From NCBI GenBank assembly GCA_016713245.1, contig JADJPM010000005.1, positions 620,001-684,000 of the forward strand: a DNA stretch of 64,000 nt, in the 5' to 3' direction. This document shows, in pieces, positions 17,729 to 26,597 of this stretch. This DNA comes from Verrucomicrobiaceae bacterium. GTDB lineage: Bacteria; Verrucomicrobiota; Verrucomicrobiia; Verrucomicrobiales; Verrucomicrobiaceae. The notes under the pieces are model-generated. The model made no database searches and had not been told where the DNA came from. It saw only the letters and a program-made list of their open reading frames with translations. Position 1 is the first letter of the stretch. Every line of letters begins with the position of its first letter. Both the position numbers and the translations under genes were made by a program.

Positions 17729-18733
17729 TCAGGCGGCTTCGTCGCCGAGGCGTTTGTCGGGGACGAGGTAGCCCTGGACGTAGTCGCGGACGGCTTCGGT
17801 GAGGGCGGTGATGTCCTGCGTGAAGCCGGAGGCGCGGAGCTTGGCGATGTCGGCGCAGGTGTAGTATTGATACTTCGACTGAAGGTGCTCCGGCATGTCG
17901 ATGAACTCGATGACGGGCTCTTTGCCGAGCGCGGTGAAGATAGCGGTGGCGAGTTCGATCCAGGTGTGCGCCTTGCCGGAGCCGAGGTTGAAGAGGCCGC
18001 CGGCGCTGGGAGTCTCGGCGAGGTGGAGCGTCATGCGGATGGCGTCCTTCACGTAGAGGAAGTCGCGCATCTGCTCGCCGTGCTGGTAATCGGGACGGTG
18101 GGATTTGAAGAGCTGCACCTTGCCGGTGGCGAGGATTTGGCCGCAGGCCTTGTGCACGAGGCTACGCATGTCCGCCTTGTGGTCCTCGTTGGGGCCATAG
18201 ACGTTGAAGTACTTCAGGCCGACGATGCTTGGAAGCCAGCCCTCGCGTTTCGCGTGAAGGTCGAAGAGGTGCTTCGAGTAGCCGTACATGTTCAGCGGAC
18301 GCAGTTTATGGATGTCCGGGTCCTGGTCGTTCATGCCATGGGCCCCATCGCCATAGGTGGCGGCGGAGGAGGCATAGACAAAGCGGGTCTGATTGGCGAG
18401 CGACCACTGGCAGAGCTGCTTGGTGAACTCGTAGTTGTTCCGCATGAGGTAGTCCGCATCCCGCTCGGTGGTGGCGGAGCAGGCACCGAGGTGCAGGACG
18501 TGGTCAAAGCGGCCGAGTTTCGCCGGCGCATGCTGCACGGCCTGGAGGAGGTCATTGCCGTCGATGTAATCGGCGAAGCGCAGCGGCACGAGGTTCTTCC
18601 ATTTCTCGTCGGTGCTGAGGCGGTCGCACACGACGATGTTCTCGCAGCCACGGCGGTTCAGCTCCCAGACGAGGGCGCTGCCGATGAATCCGGCCCCGCC
18701 GGTGATGAGGATGCGACTTTCCGTGTTCTTCAT
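17729..18733 (-). CDS. hldD: ADP-L-glycero-D-manno-heptose-6-epimerase
   Basis: 334 residues; a short-chain dehydrogenase/reductase-type epimerase that makes ADP-L-glycero-D-manno-heptose for the LPS inner core. NAD(P)-binding GGAGFIGSALVWELN, the HldD-specific substrate segment ending KNLVPLRFADYIDG, catalytic YASSAATYG and the YGYSKHLFD YxxxK motif are visible. Its presence implies a heptose-containing outer-membrane lipopolysaccharide. It lies directly upstream of leuB on the same strand. Confidence 0.94.
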   Translation of the reverse strand: MKNTESRILITGGAGFIGSALVWELNRRGCENIVVCDRLSTDEKWKNLVPLRFADYIDGNDLLQAVQHAPAKLGRFDHVLHLGACSATTERDADYLMRNNYEFTKQLCQWSLANQTRFVYASSAATYGDGAHGMNDQDPDIHKLRPLNMYGYSKHLFDLHAKREGWLPSIVGLKYFNVYGPNEDHKADMRSLVHKACGQILATGKVQLFKSHRPDYQHGEQMRDFLYVKDAIRMTLHLAETPSAGGLFNLGSGKAHTWIELATAIFTALGKEPVIEFIDMPEHLQSKYQYYTCADIAKLRASGFTQDITALTEAVRDYVQGYLVPDKRLGDEAA

Positions 18734-18767
18734 GAGCCGCTGCCCCTAGCGGGGTTTGCGGAATGAT

Positions 18768-19373
18768 TCAAGCAGCGGCTACAGGCTCATCTGCGGCTGG
18801 TTTGGCCCCGATGGCAGGCGTTTCCGGCATCTGCGGCACGGGGAGCTGCTCACGCCAGAGGGCCGGATGGAGGACAAAACCGCGGGTGCCGTTCTCCCAC
18901 TCGCCTTCCCAGCCGACAACGGCCTCCATGGTGGTGGCATCGGGGCAGTGAATGGTGGGGTAGAGCCACTGCTGATCGCCGACTTGGAGTTTCGGGATCA
19001 GATTGTGCCCGTGAAGCTCAATTTCCCAGCCGAGGAGCAGCGGCTCCTCATCGGTGTAGCCCGCGAGGCCCAGGGGATGCTCCACCCAGCCGACGAGACC
19101 GGCTCCATTGAGCACATCCCAGATTTCACGGTTTTCGAGGTCAATGCGCACGGCAAAGCCATAGGTCTTGGCCGGACCGCCATTGGCAGGCTCGCGAGCA
19201 GCGAGACCAAAGATCACCTGCGAGGGGCAATGGTCCGGCACGAGGTCAATTTGGAAGCCAAACCGGATCGGGTGATCCGGCACGATGAGATGCCCGAGGC
19301 TCTCAATGGAGAAATCCTTGAGCATCAAGGAACTGGAAGAGACGGCTGCGGAGGTTTGCATAACGACACTCAT
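18768..19373 (-). CDS. Hypothetical cytosolic protein
   Basis: 201 residues from the ATG at 19373 (MSVVMQTSAAV); an upstream ATG at 19424 would add 17 hydrophobic residues in an AT-rich stretch and is less likely. The protein is Trp-rich with a repeated strand pattern (WEIELHGHNLIP, VVGWEGEWENG) and an alanine-rich tail. There are no membrane spans and no family is recognised. It reads divergently from the pyruvate dehydrogenase operon and towards hldD, 34 bp away. Confidence 0.7.
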   Translation of the reverse strand: MSVVMQTSAAVSSSSLMLKDFSIESLGHLIVPDHPIRFGFQIDLVPDHCPSQVIFGLAAREPANGGPAKTYGFAVRIDLENREIWDVLNGAGLVGWVEHPLGLAGYTDEEPLLLGWEIELHGHNLIPKLQVGDQQWLYPTIHCPDATTMEAVVGWEGEWENGTRGFVLHPALWREQLPVPQMPETPAIGAKPAADEPVAAA

Positions 19374-19710
19374 GTTTTCGGGGGTAAACTGAATGAATAA
19401 AACCAAAATTATTGTAAATTTCAAACACTTTTCATAAAAATTAACACTTATTAAATTCCATGAGCGCCGAAATTATAAAAAATCTCCGTTCGCCATAACC
19501 AGCCAACGGTAACGGTTTGGTCAGCAGGCTTTGCACCTATTCACGCCCCACTTTCCTGCTGGCGGCAGTTCCGAATTTACCCCTCCAAACTCGATCTCCT
19601 TCCAAAGTTGGCCTTGGTCGGCCAAAAACTGCCCGTTTTATGCAACGAAGCCCCGGTCTGTATGCCCATGCTGTTGACGTGCCCCTCGGATTTCGCTAAA
19701 AGCAGTCTCC
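19374..19710. other. Divergent intergenic region with AT-rich block
   Basis: 337 bp between the hypothetical gene and pdhA. An AT-rich block at 19395-19490 should contain the promoter for the minus-strand gene. The right end holds the putative pdhA promoter. No gene was found. Confidence 0.6.
19674..19700 (+). promoter_or_regulatory. Putative pdhA promoter
   Basis: TTGACG at 19674-19679 and GCTAAA at 19695-19700 with a 15-bp spacer. The GTG start at 19711 is only 10 nt from the -10, so the message would be leaderless or nearly so. Confidence 0.45.
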
Positions 19711-20763
19711 GTGTCCGCCTCTCCCGTCACGACATCTCCCAAACGCGCCACTTCCGCCTACCCGACGGACTTTCAGGAGCAGTATCTAAATGCCTTTCAC
19801 TTCATGCGGCTATCGAGGGTGCTGGAGGAAAAACTAGGTTCTCTCTACCGTGCTGGCGGCCGTATCGTGGGCGGTGTTTATCTCGGGAAAGGCCAGGAAG
19901 CCTTCGCCGCCGCCATGGGCGTGCAGCTCCGCATGGGGAAAGACGTTTACGGCCCGCTGATTCGCGATCAGGCCGGACGCCTCGCCTTCGGTGAGCCGAT
20001 CATCGAGACTCTCCGCACCTACCTCGGTGCCGCCACCGGCCCGATGCGTGGCCGTGATGGCAATATCCACCGTGGCCGCCCGCGGGATGGCTACATGGCG
20101 ATGATTTCGCACCTCGGCAGCCTGCTTTCCGTCGTCGCCGGGGCACTTTTTGCCCGTCGGCTCAAAGGCACGCTCGGCGATTCCATCGGTGCCACCAGCG
20201 TGGGGGATGGGGCCACCTCCACCGGGGCCTTCCACGAGGGCATGAATCTGGCCGCCGTCGAAAAACTCCCCCTCATCGTCAGCATCGCGAACAACCAATA
20301 CGCCTACTCCACGCCGAACACCCGCCAGTATGCCTGCGAGAACCTCGTGGACCGTGCCAAGGGCTACGGCGTCCATGGTGAGCACATCGACGCCACGGAT
20401 CTCGCCGCCTGCCTGACCGCCTTCCGAGGTGCCGCAGCCCGTGCGAAGGCCGGTGAAGGCCCGCAAATTGTGGTCGGCACCCTGTTGCGCCTCGCAGGCC
20501 ATGGCGAGCATGATGACGCCAGTTATATCCCTGACAAAAAGCGACACACGCACGAAGGTCGCGACTGCATCGAAGTGGCCGGAAAGTTTGCCGTGGAGCA
20601 AGGTTGGGTGACCGAAACGGCACTCGTCACCCAAATGGAGGAGATTCGTCGCCTCATTGATCAAACCGTTGCCAAGGTCTCCAAAGAACCCGCACCCGAT
20701 CCCTTCAAAGAGAACTGGCAGGCGCTTTCCACCGCCGGACTCGTGGAGGGGCAGAATCCATGA
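19711..20763 (+). CDS. pdhA: Pyruvate dehydrogenase E1 component, alpha subunit
   Basis: 350 residues. With E1-beta it decarboxylates pyruvate and passes the acetyl group to the E2 lipoyl arm. The thiamine-diphosphate motif GDGATSTGAFHEGMN followed by NNQYAYSTP is intact, as are the phosphorylation-loop-type segment (RLAGHGEHDDASY) and the KGQEA motif near the N-terminus. A GTG start at 19711 fits the frame and a nearby promoter. The last four bases overlap the E1-beta start (ATGA), so the two subunits are translationally coupled. A branched-chain 2-oxoacid substrate is possible but the E2 context favours pyruvate. Confidence 0.9.
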   Translation: MSASPVTTSPKRATSAYPTDFQEQYLNAFHFMRLSRVLEEKLGSLYRAGGRIVGGVYLGKGQEAFAAAMGVQLRMGKDVYGPLIRDQAGRLAFGEPIIETLRTYLGAATGPMRGRDGNIHRGRPRDGYMAMISHLGSLLSVVAGALFARRLKGTLGDSIGATSVGDGATSTGAFHEGMNLAAVEKLPLIVSIANNQYAYSTPNTRQYACENLVDRAKGYGVHGEHIDATDLAACLTAFRGAAARAKAGEGPQIVVGTLLRLAGHGEHDDASYIPDKKRHTHEGRDCIEVAGKFAVEQGWVTETALVTQMEEIRRLIDQTVAKVSKEPAPDPFKENWQALSTAGLVEGQNP

Positions 20764-21731
20764 GCGGCAGCATCACCTACCTGGAAGCCATCCGCGAGGC
20801 TCAATACGACGCGCTGCAAAACGACCCCTCCGTCTTCCTCTACGGACAGGACATCGACACCTTCGGTGGAGCCTTCAAAGCGACCAAAAACCTCGGCAAG
20901 GAGTTCCCCGGCCGCGTCTTTGACTCCCCCATCAGTGAGGACGCCATGGTCGGCCTCGCCATCGGAGCCGCCATCGAGGGGGCAAGACCTATCGTCGAGA
21001 TGCAGTTCGCCGATTTCTCCAGCATCGGCTTCAATCAAATCATCAATCAAGCCGCCACGCTCTACTGGCGCACCGAGACCCCCTGCCCTCTCACCATTCG
21101 CCTGCCCAGCGGCGGCACCGCCGGCAGCGGCCCCTTCCACAGCCAGAGCATGGAGGCCATCTACGCCCACTACCCTGGCCTCGTCATCCTTACGCCCGCC
21201 ACCGTCGAGGATGCCTACTGGATGCTGCTCGATAGCGTGGAGTTGAATGATCCCGTCATCTTCTGCGAGCACAAATTCCTCTACTACCATCTCAAAGCCG
21301 AATCCATCGGCGAGCGCAGCCTGCCCATCGGCAAAGCTCGCATCGCCCGCCCCGGCCGCCACGCCACCGTCGTCACCTACAGCGCCATGGTGCATGATGC
21401 CATCCGCGCCGCGGAGGAACTCCAGCTCGATGGCTATCAAATCGAAGTCGTCGATCTCCGCAGCGTGAAGCCCATGGATACCGATACCATCCTCGGCTCC
21501 GTCGCCCGCACCGGCCGTCTTTTGGCCGTCGGTGAGGCTTTTCCCTGGGGCGGCGTCACGGCCGAAGTCATCTCCCGCGTCGCCAGTGAAGGCTTCCACC
21601 TCCTCGATGCTCCGCCCATGCGCCTCAACGCCAAGGACACACCCATTCCCTATCACCCGAACCTCTGGAAAGCCCACCGCCCCACCGTCGCCAGCATCGC
21701 CGGGGCGCTGCGCAGCCTGCTGAGGTATTAA
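20760..21731 (+). CDS. pdhB: Pyruvate dehydrogenase E1 component, beta subunit
   Basis: 323 residues, normal length. Family landmarks are GQDIDTFGGAFKATKNL, DSPISEDAMVGLAIGAA, VEMQFADFSSIGFNQI, the GGTAGSGPFHSQSMEA loop with the conserved His, and VVDLRSVKPMDTDTI in the C-terminal transketolase domain. It forms the alpha2-beta2 E1 heterotetramer with the upstream gene and starts inside that gene's stop codon. A 157-bp gap with a dispersed repeat separates it from the E2 gene. Confidence 0.93.
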   Translation: MSGSITYLEAIREAQYDALQNDPSVFLYGQDIDTFGGAFKATKNLGKEFPGRVFDSPISEDAMVGLAIGAAIEGARPIVEMQFADFSSIGFNQIINQAATLYWRTETPCPLTIRLPSGGTAGSGPFHSQSMEAIYAHYPGLVILTPATVEDAYWMLLDSVELNDPVIFCEHKFLYYHLKAESIGERSLPIGKARIARPGRHATVVTYSAMVHDAIRAAEELQLDGYQIEVVDLRSVKPMDTDTILGSVARTGRLLAVGEAFPWGGVTAEVISRVASEGFHLLDAPPMRLNAKDTPIPYHPNLWKAHRPTVASIAGALRSLLRY

Positions 21732-21835
21732 AATCGTCCTAGCCATTCACGCCCGCCGGCGTCCGCGCCAATTTCCAATTTTCAGTCTCCAATTTTCAGT
21801 TTTCAATCCCGCCCGGCCTCACCACACGATTTGAA

Positions 21836-21868
21836 CGAGGACGAGTTCGAGTAGGAAAACGAGGACGA
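21836..21868. repeat. 33-nt dispersed GA-rich repeat, copy 2
   Basis: Matches 16511-16543 at 30 of 33 positions. It lies in the pdhB-pdhC gap next to an unrelated tandem TTTTCAGT/CCAATTTTCAG run (21773-21805). Confidence 0.8.
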
Positions 21869-21888
21869 AAGCCCCCAAAGCCCCAAAG

Positions 21889-23124
21889 ATGCCCACCATT
21901 CCCATCCTGATGCCCCAGCTAGGCGAGTCCATCGCCGAGGCCACCATCGTCCGCATCTTGGTCGAGGCAGGACGCAGCGTGGAGGCCGCCAGTGATCTCT
22001 TCGATGTCGAGACCAACAAGGCCACGATGTCCGTCACCGCACCGTGCGCTGGCAAGATCACGCAAATCATCGCCGTCCCGCAGACCAGCTACGCCGTCGG
22101 CTCCACCCTCGCCGCCTTTGAGATCAGCGAGGAAGATGCGCAGAACCTCGGCTTTGCCGATACCCCGCAGCCCAGCATCGCCCAGCAGCACAACACCAGC
22201 ATGGCCGATGTCGTCGAAAATCTGCACTTCCAGATCAGCGATGACGACGTCATCTCCTCGCCGCAGCCGAAGGTCGAGCCCGTCGTCGGCGGCCTGCCCG
22301 TGCCAGCCGGAGCCACCGGGGCCAGCTACATCTCCCCACGCATGCGTGCCCGCATGCTCGAACTCGGCTTGAATGCCTCCGACCTCGCCGGCGTGCCCGG
22401 CACTGGCGCAGGCGGCCGCGTCACCGTCGAAGACTTCGAGGCCTTCCTTCGCGGCCTGGAGCAGCATCGCATGACCAAAGCCTCGCCCATGCGCATCGCC
22501 GTCGCCGATAGCATGCGCCGCGCCTGGTCACGACCGCTCGCCACCGTCGGCAGCCCCATCATGCTCGATGCCATGCTCGCGCATCGCAAAAAGGCCAATC
22601 CCAAGCCCGGTCCCGCTCTTTACGCCATCCGCGCCCTCGCCCTCGCCCTCGCGGAAAACACCGCTGTGGCCGGCCGCCTCATCGGCAATCGCATCGTGCA
22701 TCCCCGCGCCATCGATATCGGCTTCGCCGTCGAAGTCGAAGACGGCGTCTTCGTCCCCGTCATCCGCGAGGTCGATAAAATCCCTCTCGTTAAACTGGTG
22801 CCCACCTACAACAACCTCGTCGAACAGGCCCGCGCCCGCCGCCTGCCGCACGACATGAACCGCCCCGGCATTGCCACCGTCACGAATTTCGGCACCTTCG
22901 GCATCGTCTGGGCCACGCCCATCCCGCTGCCCGAGCAAAACCTCATCCTCGGCCTCGGTGCCGGCAGCAAAGTCCCACATTGGAGCGATGAAGTGAACCA
23001 ATTCATCCCCGTCACCAAAGCCGAGATCACCCTCAGCTTCGATCACCGCGTCTGCGATGGTGGTGCCGCAGGGCGATTGCTCAAACGTGTCGCCGAGCTG
23101 CTGCAAAGGCCGGAGGATCTTTAA
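21889..23124 (+). CDS. pdhC: Pyruvate dehydrogenase E2, dihydrolipoamide acetyltransferase
   Basis: 411 residues with one N-terminal lipoyl domain (DVETNKATMS, lipoyl Lys44), a linker, a peripheral-subunit-binding domain (SYISPRMRARMLELGLNA to GGRVTVEDFEAF, about residues 145-185) and a C-terminal acyltransferase domain ending in SFDHRVCDGG with the catalytic His near residue 386. It transfers the acetyl group to CoA and forms the complex core. No E3 (lipoamide dehydrogenase) gene is in the window. The gap after pdhB carries intergenic repeats, but operon membership remains likely. Confidence 0.92.
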   Translation: MPTIPILMPQLGESIAEATIVRILVEAGRSVEAASDLFDVETNKATMSVTAPCAGKITQIIAVPQTSYAVGSTLAAFEISEEDAQNLGFADTPQPSIAQQHNTSMADVVENLHFQISDDDVISSPQPKVEPVVGGLPVPAGATGASYISPRMRARMLELGLNASDLAGVPGTGAGGRVTVEDFEAFLRGLEQHRMTKASPMRIAVADSMRRAWSRPLATVGSPIMLDAMLAHRKKANPKPGPALYAIRALALALAENTAVAGRLIGNRIVHPRAIDIGFAVEVEDGVFVPVIREVDKIPLVKLVPTYNNLVEQARARRLPHDMNRPGIATVTNFGTFGIVWATPIPLPEQNLILGLGAGSKVPHWSDEVNQFIPVTKAEITLSFDHRVCDGGAAGRLLKRVAELLQRPEDL

Positions 23125-23141
23125 GAAGCGCCATCTATACC

Positions 23142-24995
23142 TCAGTCACGACCAAAAAAGCGCCCGATCGATTTGCCAGCTCGCTGAAGCATGTTGGGCT
23201 CATTCTTAGTCGATGATTTTTTCCGTGAGGAGCTTCCACCGGAGCCACTGGCGGCCGTTTTCCACTGCGGGTCGTCCACCTCAGTCATCAAGGCCATGGC
23301 CGTGAGCGTGGGACCATCGAGCAGCCCGTTCGGCACGAGGCCGTTTTTGGCTTGGAAGAGCACGATGGCATTGTGGGTGCCTTTTCCTTCCTTCCCATCC
23401 TGGGTCGAGTTGTAGAGCGCTTTTTCTTTGAGCAGGCCCTGAACCTTAAACAGCAACTTGCGGCGGCCATTCTCTGAATAAGACGCCTGGGGAGGCGTCG
23501 GGAAAAGCATCTCGATAGGCCAGCTTCCACTCGGCGGCTCCGTCACGGGTGGCTGGATCATGGAGGGATTCGGCACACCGGCGATCACCGTGGTGGGAGG
23601 ACTCTCCACCAAGGCCATTTGAGGTCCGCCAGCAGGAGCGGGAGGTGTGGCTGCGGCAGGCTGTGGCCCAGCCGGGACCGGAGGTGCTGGCGCGGTCTCT
23701 GCTGTGGGGGGAGGAGTCGCAGCGGGAGCATCTGCAACCATCGCTGTAGGAGCGGAAGGGGCCGTTGCCGCAGGAGCCTGAGCTGGCATGGGAGCCGGTG
23801 TGGGCGCAGGCGGTGGTGTCTCAGCCACGGCTGGAGCCTGTGTGCTCTCCGGAGCGGCGGTAGGTACAGGATCCGCCGCCGGTTTGGCGGGAGTTTCGGG
23901 TGCTGCCGGAACTTTTTCGGCGATAGGCTCGACCGGTGCGGCAGGCTTTGAGCCGCCCTGGAAATACATCGCGGCGCCGGCTCCCAAGACGACCACAGCC
24001 GCCGCAGCAGCATAGACAGGCATGCGGTTGCGTGGCGCGGGCTTTGCTGATCCAGGGGGACCGGCTGTGCCTGGAAAAGACGTCTTCGTGCCGGAGGTCG
24101 TGCCACTCTTCAGGCCGAGGAGTTCGAGGAGCTTGCCAGCGCTCGGCGGGCGCAGTGAGGGATCTTTCTGCAGGCAGGCGGCGATCACCTCCTCCCACTC
24201 TTTCGGGATGCGGTCGGAGGCTTTGATTTCGAGTTCTTCGCGACGTTCTTCCATGCGAGCCGGGATTTTGGAAGTGATCTGCGTGGCGATGTCCCCACGG
24301 AAGAAAGGCGGCTTCCCGGAAAGGAGTTCGTAAATGGTCGCACCGAGGGAATAGACATCATCGGCGGGCGAGGGACGGTCCCCCATGGCCTGCTGCGGGC
24401 TCATGTACGGGAGCGTGCCGCTGATGCCCATCTGGGACATCGAGAGGCGGCTCATCGTGTCCGAAATGCTGCGCGAGATACCGAAGTCCGCAATTTTGGC
24501 CACCTTGTCCTTCGTGACCATGATGTTCGCCGGCTTCAGATCGCGATGGACGATCTTCCGCTGGAAGTGGGCGTAGTCGAGAGCATCACAGACGCCAGGC
24601 AGGATCTCAGCCACTTCATCGGTAGTAAAGACCACTGGGTCACGCGTAAGGCGCAAATCGGAAAGGGTCTGGCCTTCGATAAATTCCATCGAGATGGCAG
24701 CGGCCTCCTCATCGTCCACGAAGTCGTAAATGCGGATAATGTGTGGATGAGAAAGCTCCAGCCCGCGGCGGGTCTCGGTTTTCAACTCCTTCACCGCCGC
24801 CGAATCGATACCGACGAGGCTGGGGAGGAACTTTAGCGCCACCTCACGCTCCAGTTTGGTGTCCATTGCCAGCCAGACGACACCCATGCCTCCGCGGCCG
24901 AGGATGCGGTCTAGCCGGTAGCGGTTGAACACCATGGTCCCGCTGCCGGGGGCCTTTACTTTGATGGTTTGGTCGAAGTCGTCGCTCGCTGTCAT
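23142..24995 (-). CDS. Transmembrane Ser/Thr protein kinase with peptidoglycan-binding-like tail
   Basis: 617 residues. The kinase domain (about 25-290) has the glycine loop LGRGGMGVVW, ATP lysine Lys55, HRDLKPAN at 150-157 and DFG at 170. A single membrane span (VYAAAAAVVVLGAGAAMYF) follows, then a 140-residue Pro/Ala-rich spacer and a C-terminal domain with FKVQGLLKEKALYN and FQAKNGLVPNGLLDGPTL that resembles a PG_binding_1 fold, so the outer part may touch the cell wall. The ATG at 24995 is chosen because the island promoter motif lies at 25017-25045, across the alternative upstream start. Sharing that promoter puts this kinase in the secretion regulon. Confidence 0.88.
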   Translation of the reverse strand: MTASDDFDQTIKVKAPGSGTMVFNRYRLDRILGRGGMGVVWLAMDTKLEREVALKFLPSLVGIDSAAVKELKTETRRGLELSHPHIIRIYDFVDDEEAAAISMEFIEGQTLSDLRLTRDPVVFTTDEVAEILPGVCDALDYAHFQRKIVHRDLKPANIMVTKDKVAKIADFGISRSISDTMSRLSMSQMGISGTLPYMSPQQAMGDRPSPADDVYSLGATIYELLSGKPPFFRGDIATQITSKIPARMEERREELEIKASDRIPKEWEEVIAACLQKDPSLRPPSAGKLLELLGLKSGTTSGTKTSFPGTAGPPGSAKPAPRNRMPVYAAAAAVVVLGAGAAMYFQGGSKPAAPVEPIAEKVPAAPETPAKPAADPVPTAAPESTQAPAVAETPPPAPTPAPMPAQAPAATAPSAPTAMVADAPAATPPPTAETAPAPPVPAGPQPAAATPPAPAGGPQMALVESPPTTVIAGVPNPSMIQPPVTEPPSGSWPIEMLFPTPPQASYSENGRRKLLFKVQGLLKEKALYNSTQDGKEGKGTHNAIVLFQAKNGLVPNGLLDGPTLTAMALMTEVDDPQWKTAASGSGGSSSRKKSSTKNEPNMLQRAGKSIGRFFGRD

Positions 24996-25016
24996 GATGG
25001 AATGGTAGCCTGCCAG

Positions 25017-25045
25017 GATTAGCCGCGCCAGCCCACACTGTGACA
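25017..25045 (-). promoter_or_regulatory. Island promoter motif, site for Ser/Thr kinase gene
   Basis: On the minus strand TGTCACA, 14 nt, then GGCTAAT, ending 21 nt before the ATG at 24995. It is one of six sites with the same boxes and spacing in the island; the last 11 bases (CGCGGCTAATC) are identical to the site at 26559. Confidence 0.75.
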
Positions 25046-25082
25046 TAACGACGGCCGGTCAGAGTCCTTAACGAGTCAAATC

Positions 25083-26552
25083 TCAGCTCACACGATTGGA
25101 TTTGCCACCTGCACCCGCCTGCTGACGGCCAAGGCTTCCCCCCAACTTCTCGCGGACGTTGGGCTTTTTGAGGGCACCGACCTTGTCTTTGAGACCGGCT
25201 TCATCCTTACCAGCGTGTTCTTTGGCGGCTGCGATCACTTCGGCTTTGCCCAAGCCGGCGGCAATGTGCTCGCCCGCTTTGCGAACACGCGTCTCGCGGC
25301 GGTCAGCATCCCTGTCGAGTACGGCGCTGATATCACTCCCTTTTTCTTTGATCTGGCTGAGCAGGTCACTTCGTTGCACCGCAGCATTTTCAGCCAGCGT
25401 CTGATTCACATCCCCGACACGCTGCTCGGCCTCCTGATCGAGGGCTTCACGCATTTGCTGGCCTTGCGCCTTGATCTGATCCGCTACGTTGTGGCGGTCA
25501 TTGAAGACTTTTTGACCTCCCTGTTTGTACTCGCCCGCCATGCCGGTGGTGCGGTCCAGTTTCACATCGGAACTGCGGTCCATGGTGAACTTGGTGTTAT
25601 CGAGGTTCATGCCGCGCTGCTCCATCTCGCTGAGCACCTGCTGGGTCTGCTCTTCTCCCGGCTTGTAATGGCCGCTACGGTCCGTGATCTCCTTGATGGT
25701 GCCGTCTTGGTTGACGAGCATCTCGCCCGCGCCAGCCACCGCATCGCCAGCGAGAAAACTGGAATGATGGATGTCCACCCCGCGTCCGCTGAAGACATCC
25801 TGCCCGTCATGGGAGGCGCTCTCGGCCTTGGCGTAGAACTTACCCGCCTCATCCATGACGAAGATGGCCGCCGTCTGGCCCTTGGCCTTCATTTCCTTGA
25901 GTTTCTCCAACTGGTTCTCCACCGCCTTGAGGCGGTCTGCCTTAGCCGGATCTTGGGCCAGTTGCGCCGCATACTCGGTGAGGCCTTTGATCTGCTCGTC
26001 CATGGCCGCAAAGCCTTCTTCGGCGATCTTGCCGTCCATTTTCATGCCCTCGGGCGTCTTCTGGATGCCAGCGTCATGCTTGTCTCGCTGCTTTTCATTC
26101 ATGTACAGCGTGGTGCGGCTGATGCGCTCCCAATCCCGGTCTGAAACCTTGCCGAGGCCTTTTTCCGCTCGTTCGGCATCGAGCTTGTCCCGTTGGAACT
26201 GCTTTTCATGCACCACGACCGATTTGCCGTTCACCCGGGCGTCTCTTGATTTGGCATTCTTCTCACCTTGTTCGTATTCCGCATCCAAGGGTTTGAGGTC
26301 AAAGTCCCGGTCGGCAATCTTCTGCTCACGCTGGATCTCCTTCATGTCGGCGGCCAGTTGGCCCGCATCTTTGGCCGCATGGCTTTTCGCCGCCTCCATC
26401 ACATCGCCTTTAGCGAGGCCGGCTTCGATGTGCTCGCCCGCTTTGCGCACGCGGGTGGCACGACGGCTGGCGTCCTTGTCCAAGGCATCACGCACCGACT
26501 GGCCACGCTGCTGAATGAGGTCGTTTGTGGAGGGCGGCGGCGATTCTGGCAT
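25083..26552 (-). CDS. Effector candidate with IQM-like domain between duplicated coiled segments
   Basis: 489 residues, no signal peptide. A central region (about 225-320) contains AAIFVMDEAGKFYA, HHSSFLAGDAVAGAGEM, an IKEITDRSGHYKP segment and a following LSEMEQRGMNL helix. This succession matches the core of plant and fungal IQM (IQ-motif, calmodulin-binding) proteins, which share HHSSFLAG...AAG.L...G.(L/I)..IS..SGHY.P. On either side is a duplicated helical segment: residues about 15-65 and 405-455 both contain the stretch RVRKAGEHI(E/A)AGL. The tail is basic (GGKSNRVS). It has its own island promoter. I infer an effector of the adjacent type IV secretion system; the biochemical activity of the IQM core is not established. 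Confidence 0.75.
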   Translation of the reverse strand: MPESPPPSTNDLIQQRGQSVRDALDKDASRRATRVRKAGEHIEAGLAKGDVMEAAKSHAAKDAGQLAADMKEIQREQKIADRDFDLKPLDAEYEQGEKNAKSRDARVNGKSVVVHEKQFQRDKLDAERAEKGLGKVSDRDWERISRTTLYMNEKQRDKHDAGIQKTPEGMKMDGKIAEEGFAAMDEQIKGLTEYAAQLAQDPAKADRLKAVENQLEKLKEMKAKGQTAAIFVMDEAGKFYAKAESASHDGQDVFSGRGVDIHHSSFLAGDAVAGAGEMLVNQDGTIKEITDRSGHYKPGEEQTQQVLSEMEQRGMNLDNTKFTMDRSSDVKLDRTTGMAGEYKQGGQKVFNDRHNVADQIKAQGQQMREALDQEAEQRVGDVNQTLAENAAVQRSDLLSQIKEKGSDISAVLDRDADRRETRVRKAGEHIAAGLGKAEVIAAAKEHAGKDEAGLKDKVGALKKPNVREKLGGSLGRQQAGAGGKSNRVS

Positions 26553-26558
26553 GCAGGA

Positions 26559-26587
26559 GATTAGCCGCGCTGCTCAGAGCTGTGACA
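26559..26587 (-). promoter_or_regulatory. Island promoter motif, site for IQM-like gene
   Basis: Minus-strand TGTCACA, 14 nt, GGCTAAT. The motif ends 6 nt before the ATG at 26552, so the transcript is predicted to be leaderless. Confidence 0.75.
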
Positions 26588-26597
26588 TGCAGCCCTC

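Noticed and set aside
20661..21746. 361-codon minus-strand open frame over pdhB
   Set aside because: Antisense shadow of a well-supported E1-beta gene; composition is Gly/Ala/Asp-rich as expected for shadows in GC-rich DNA.
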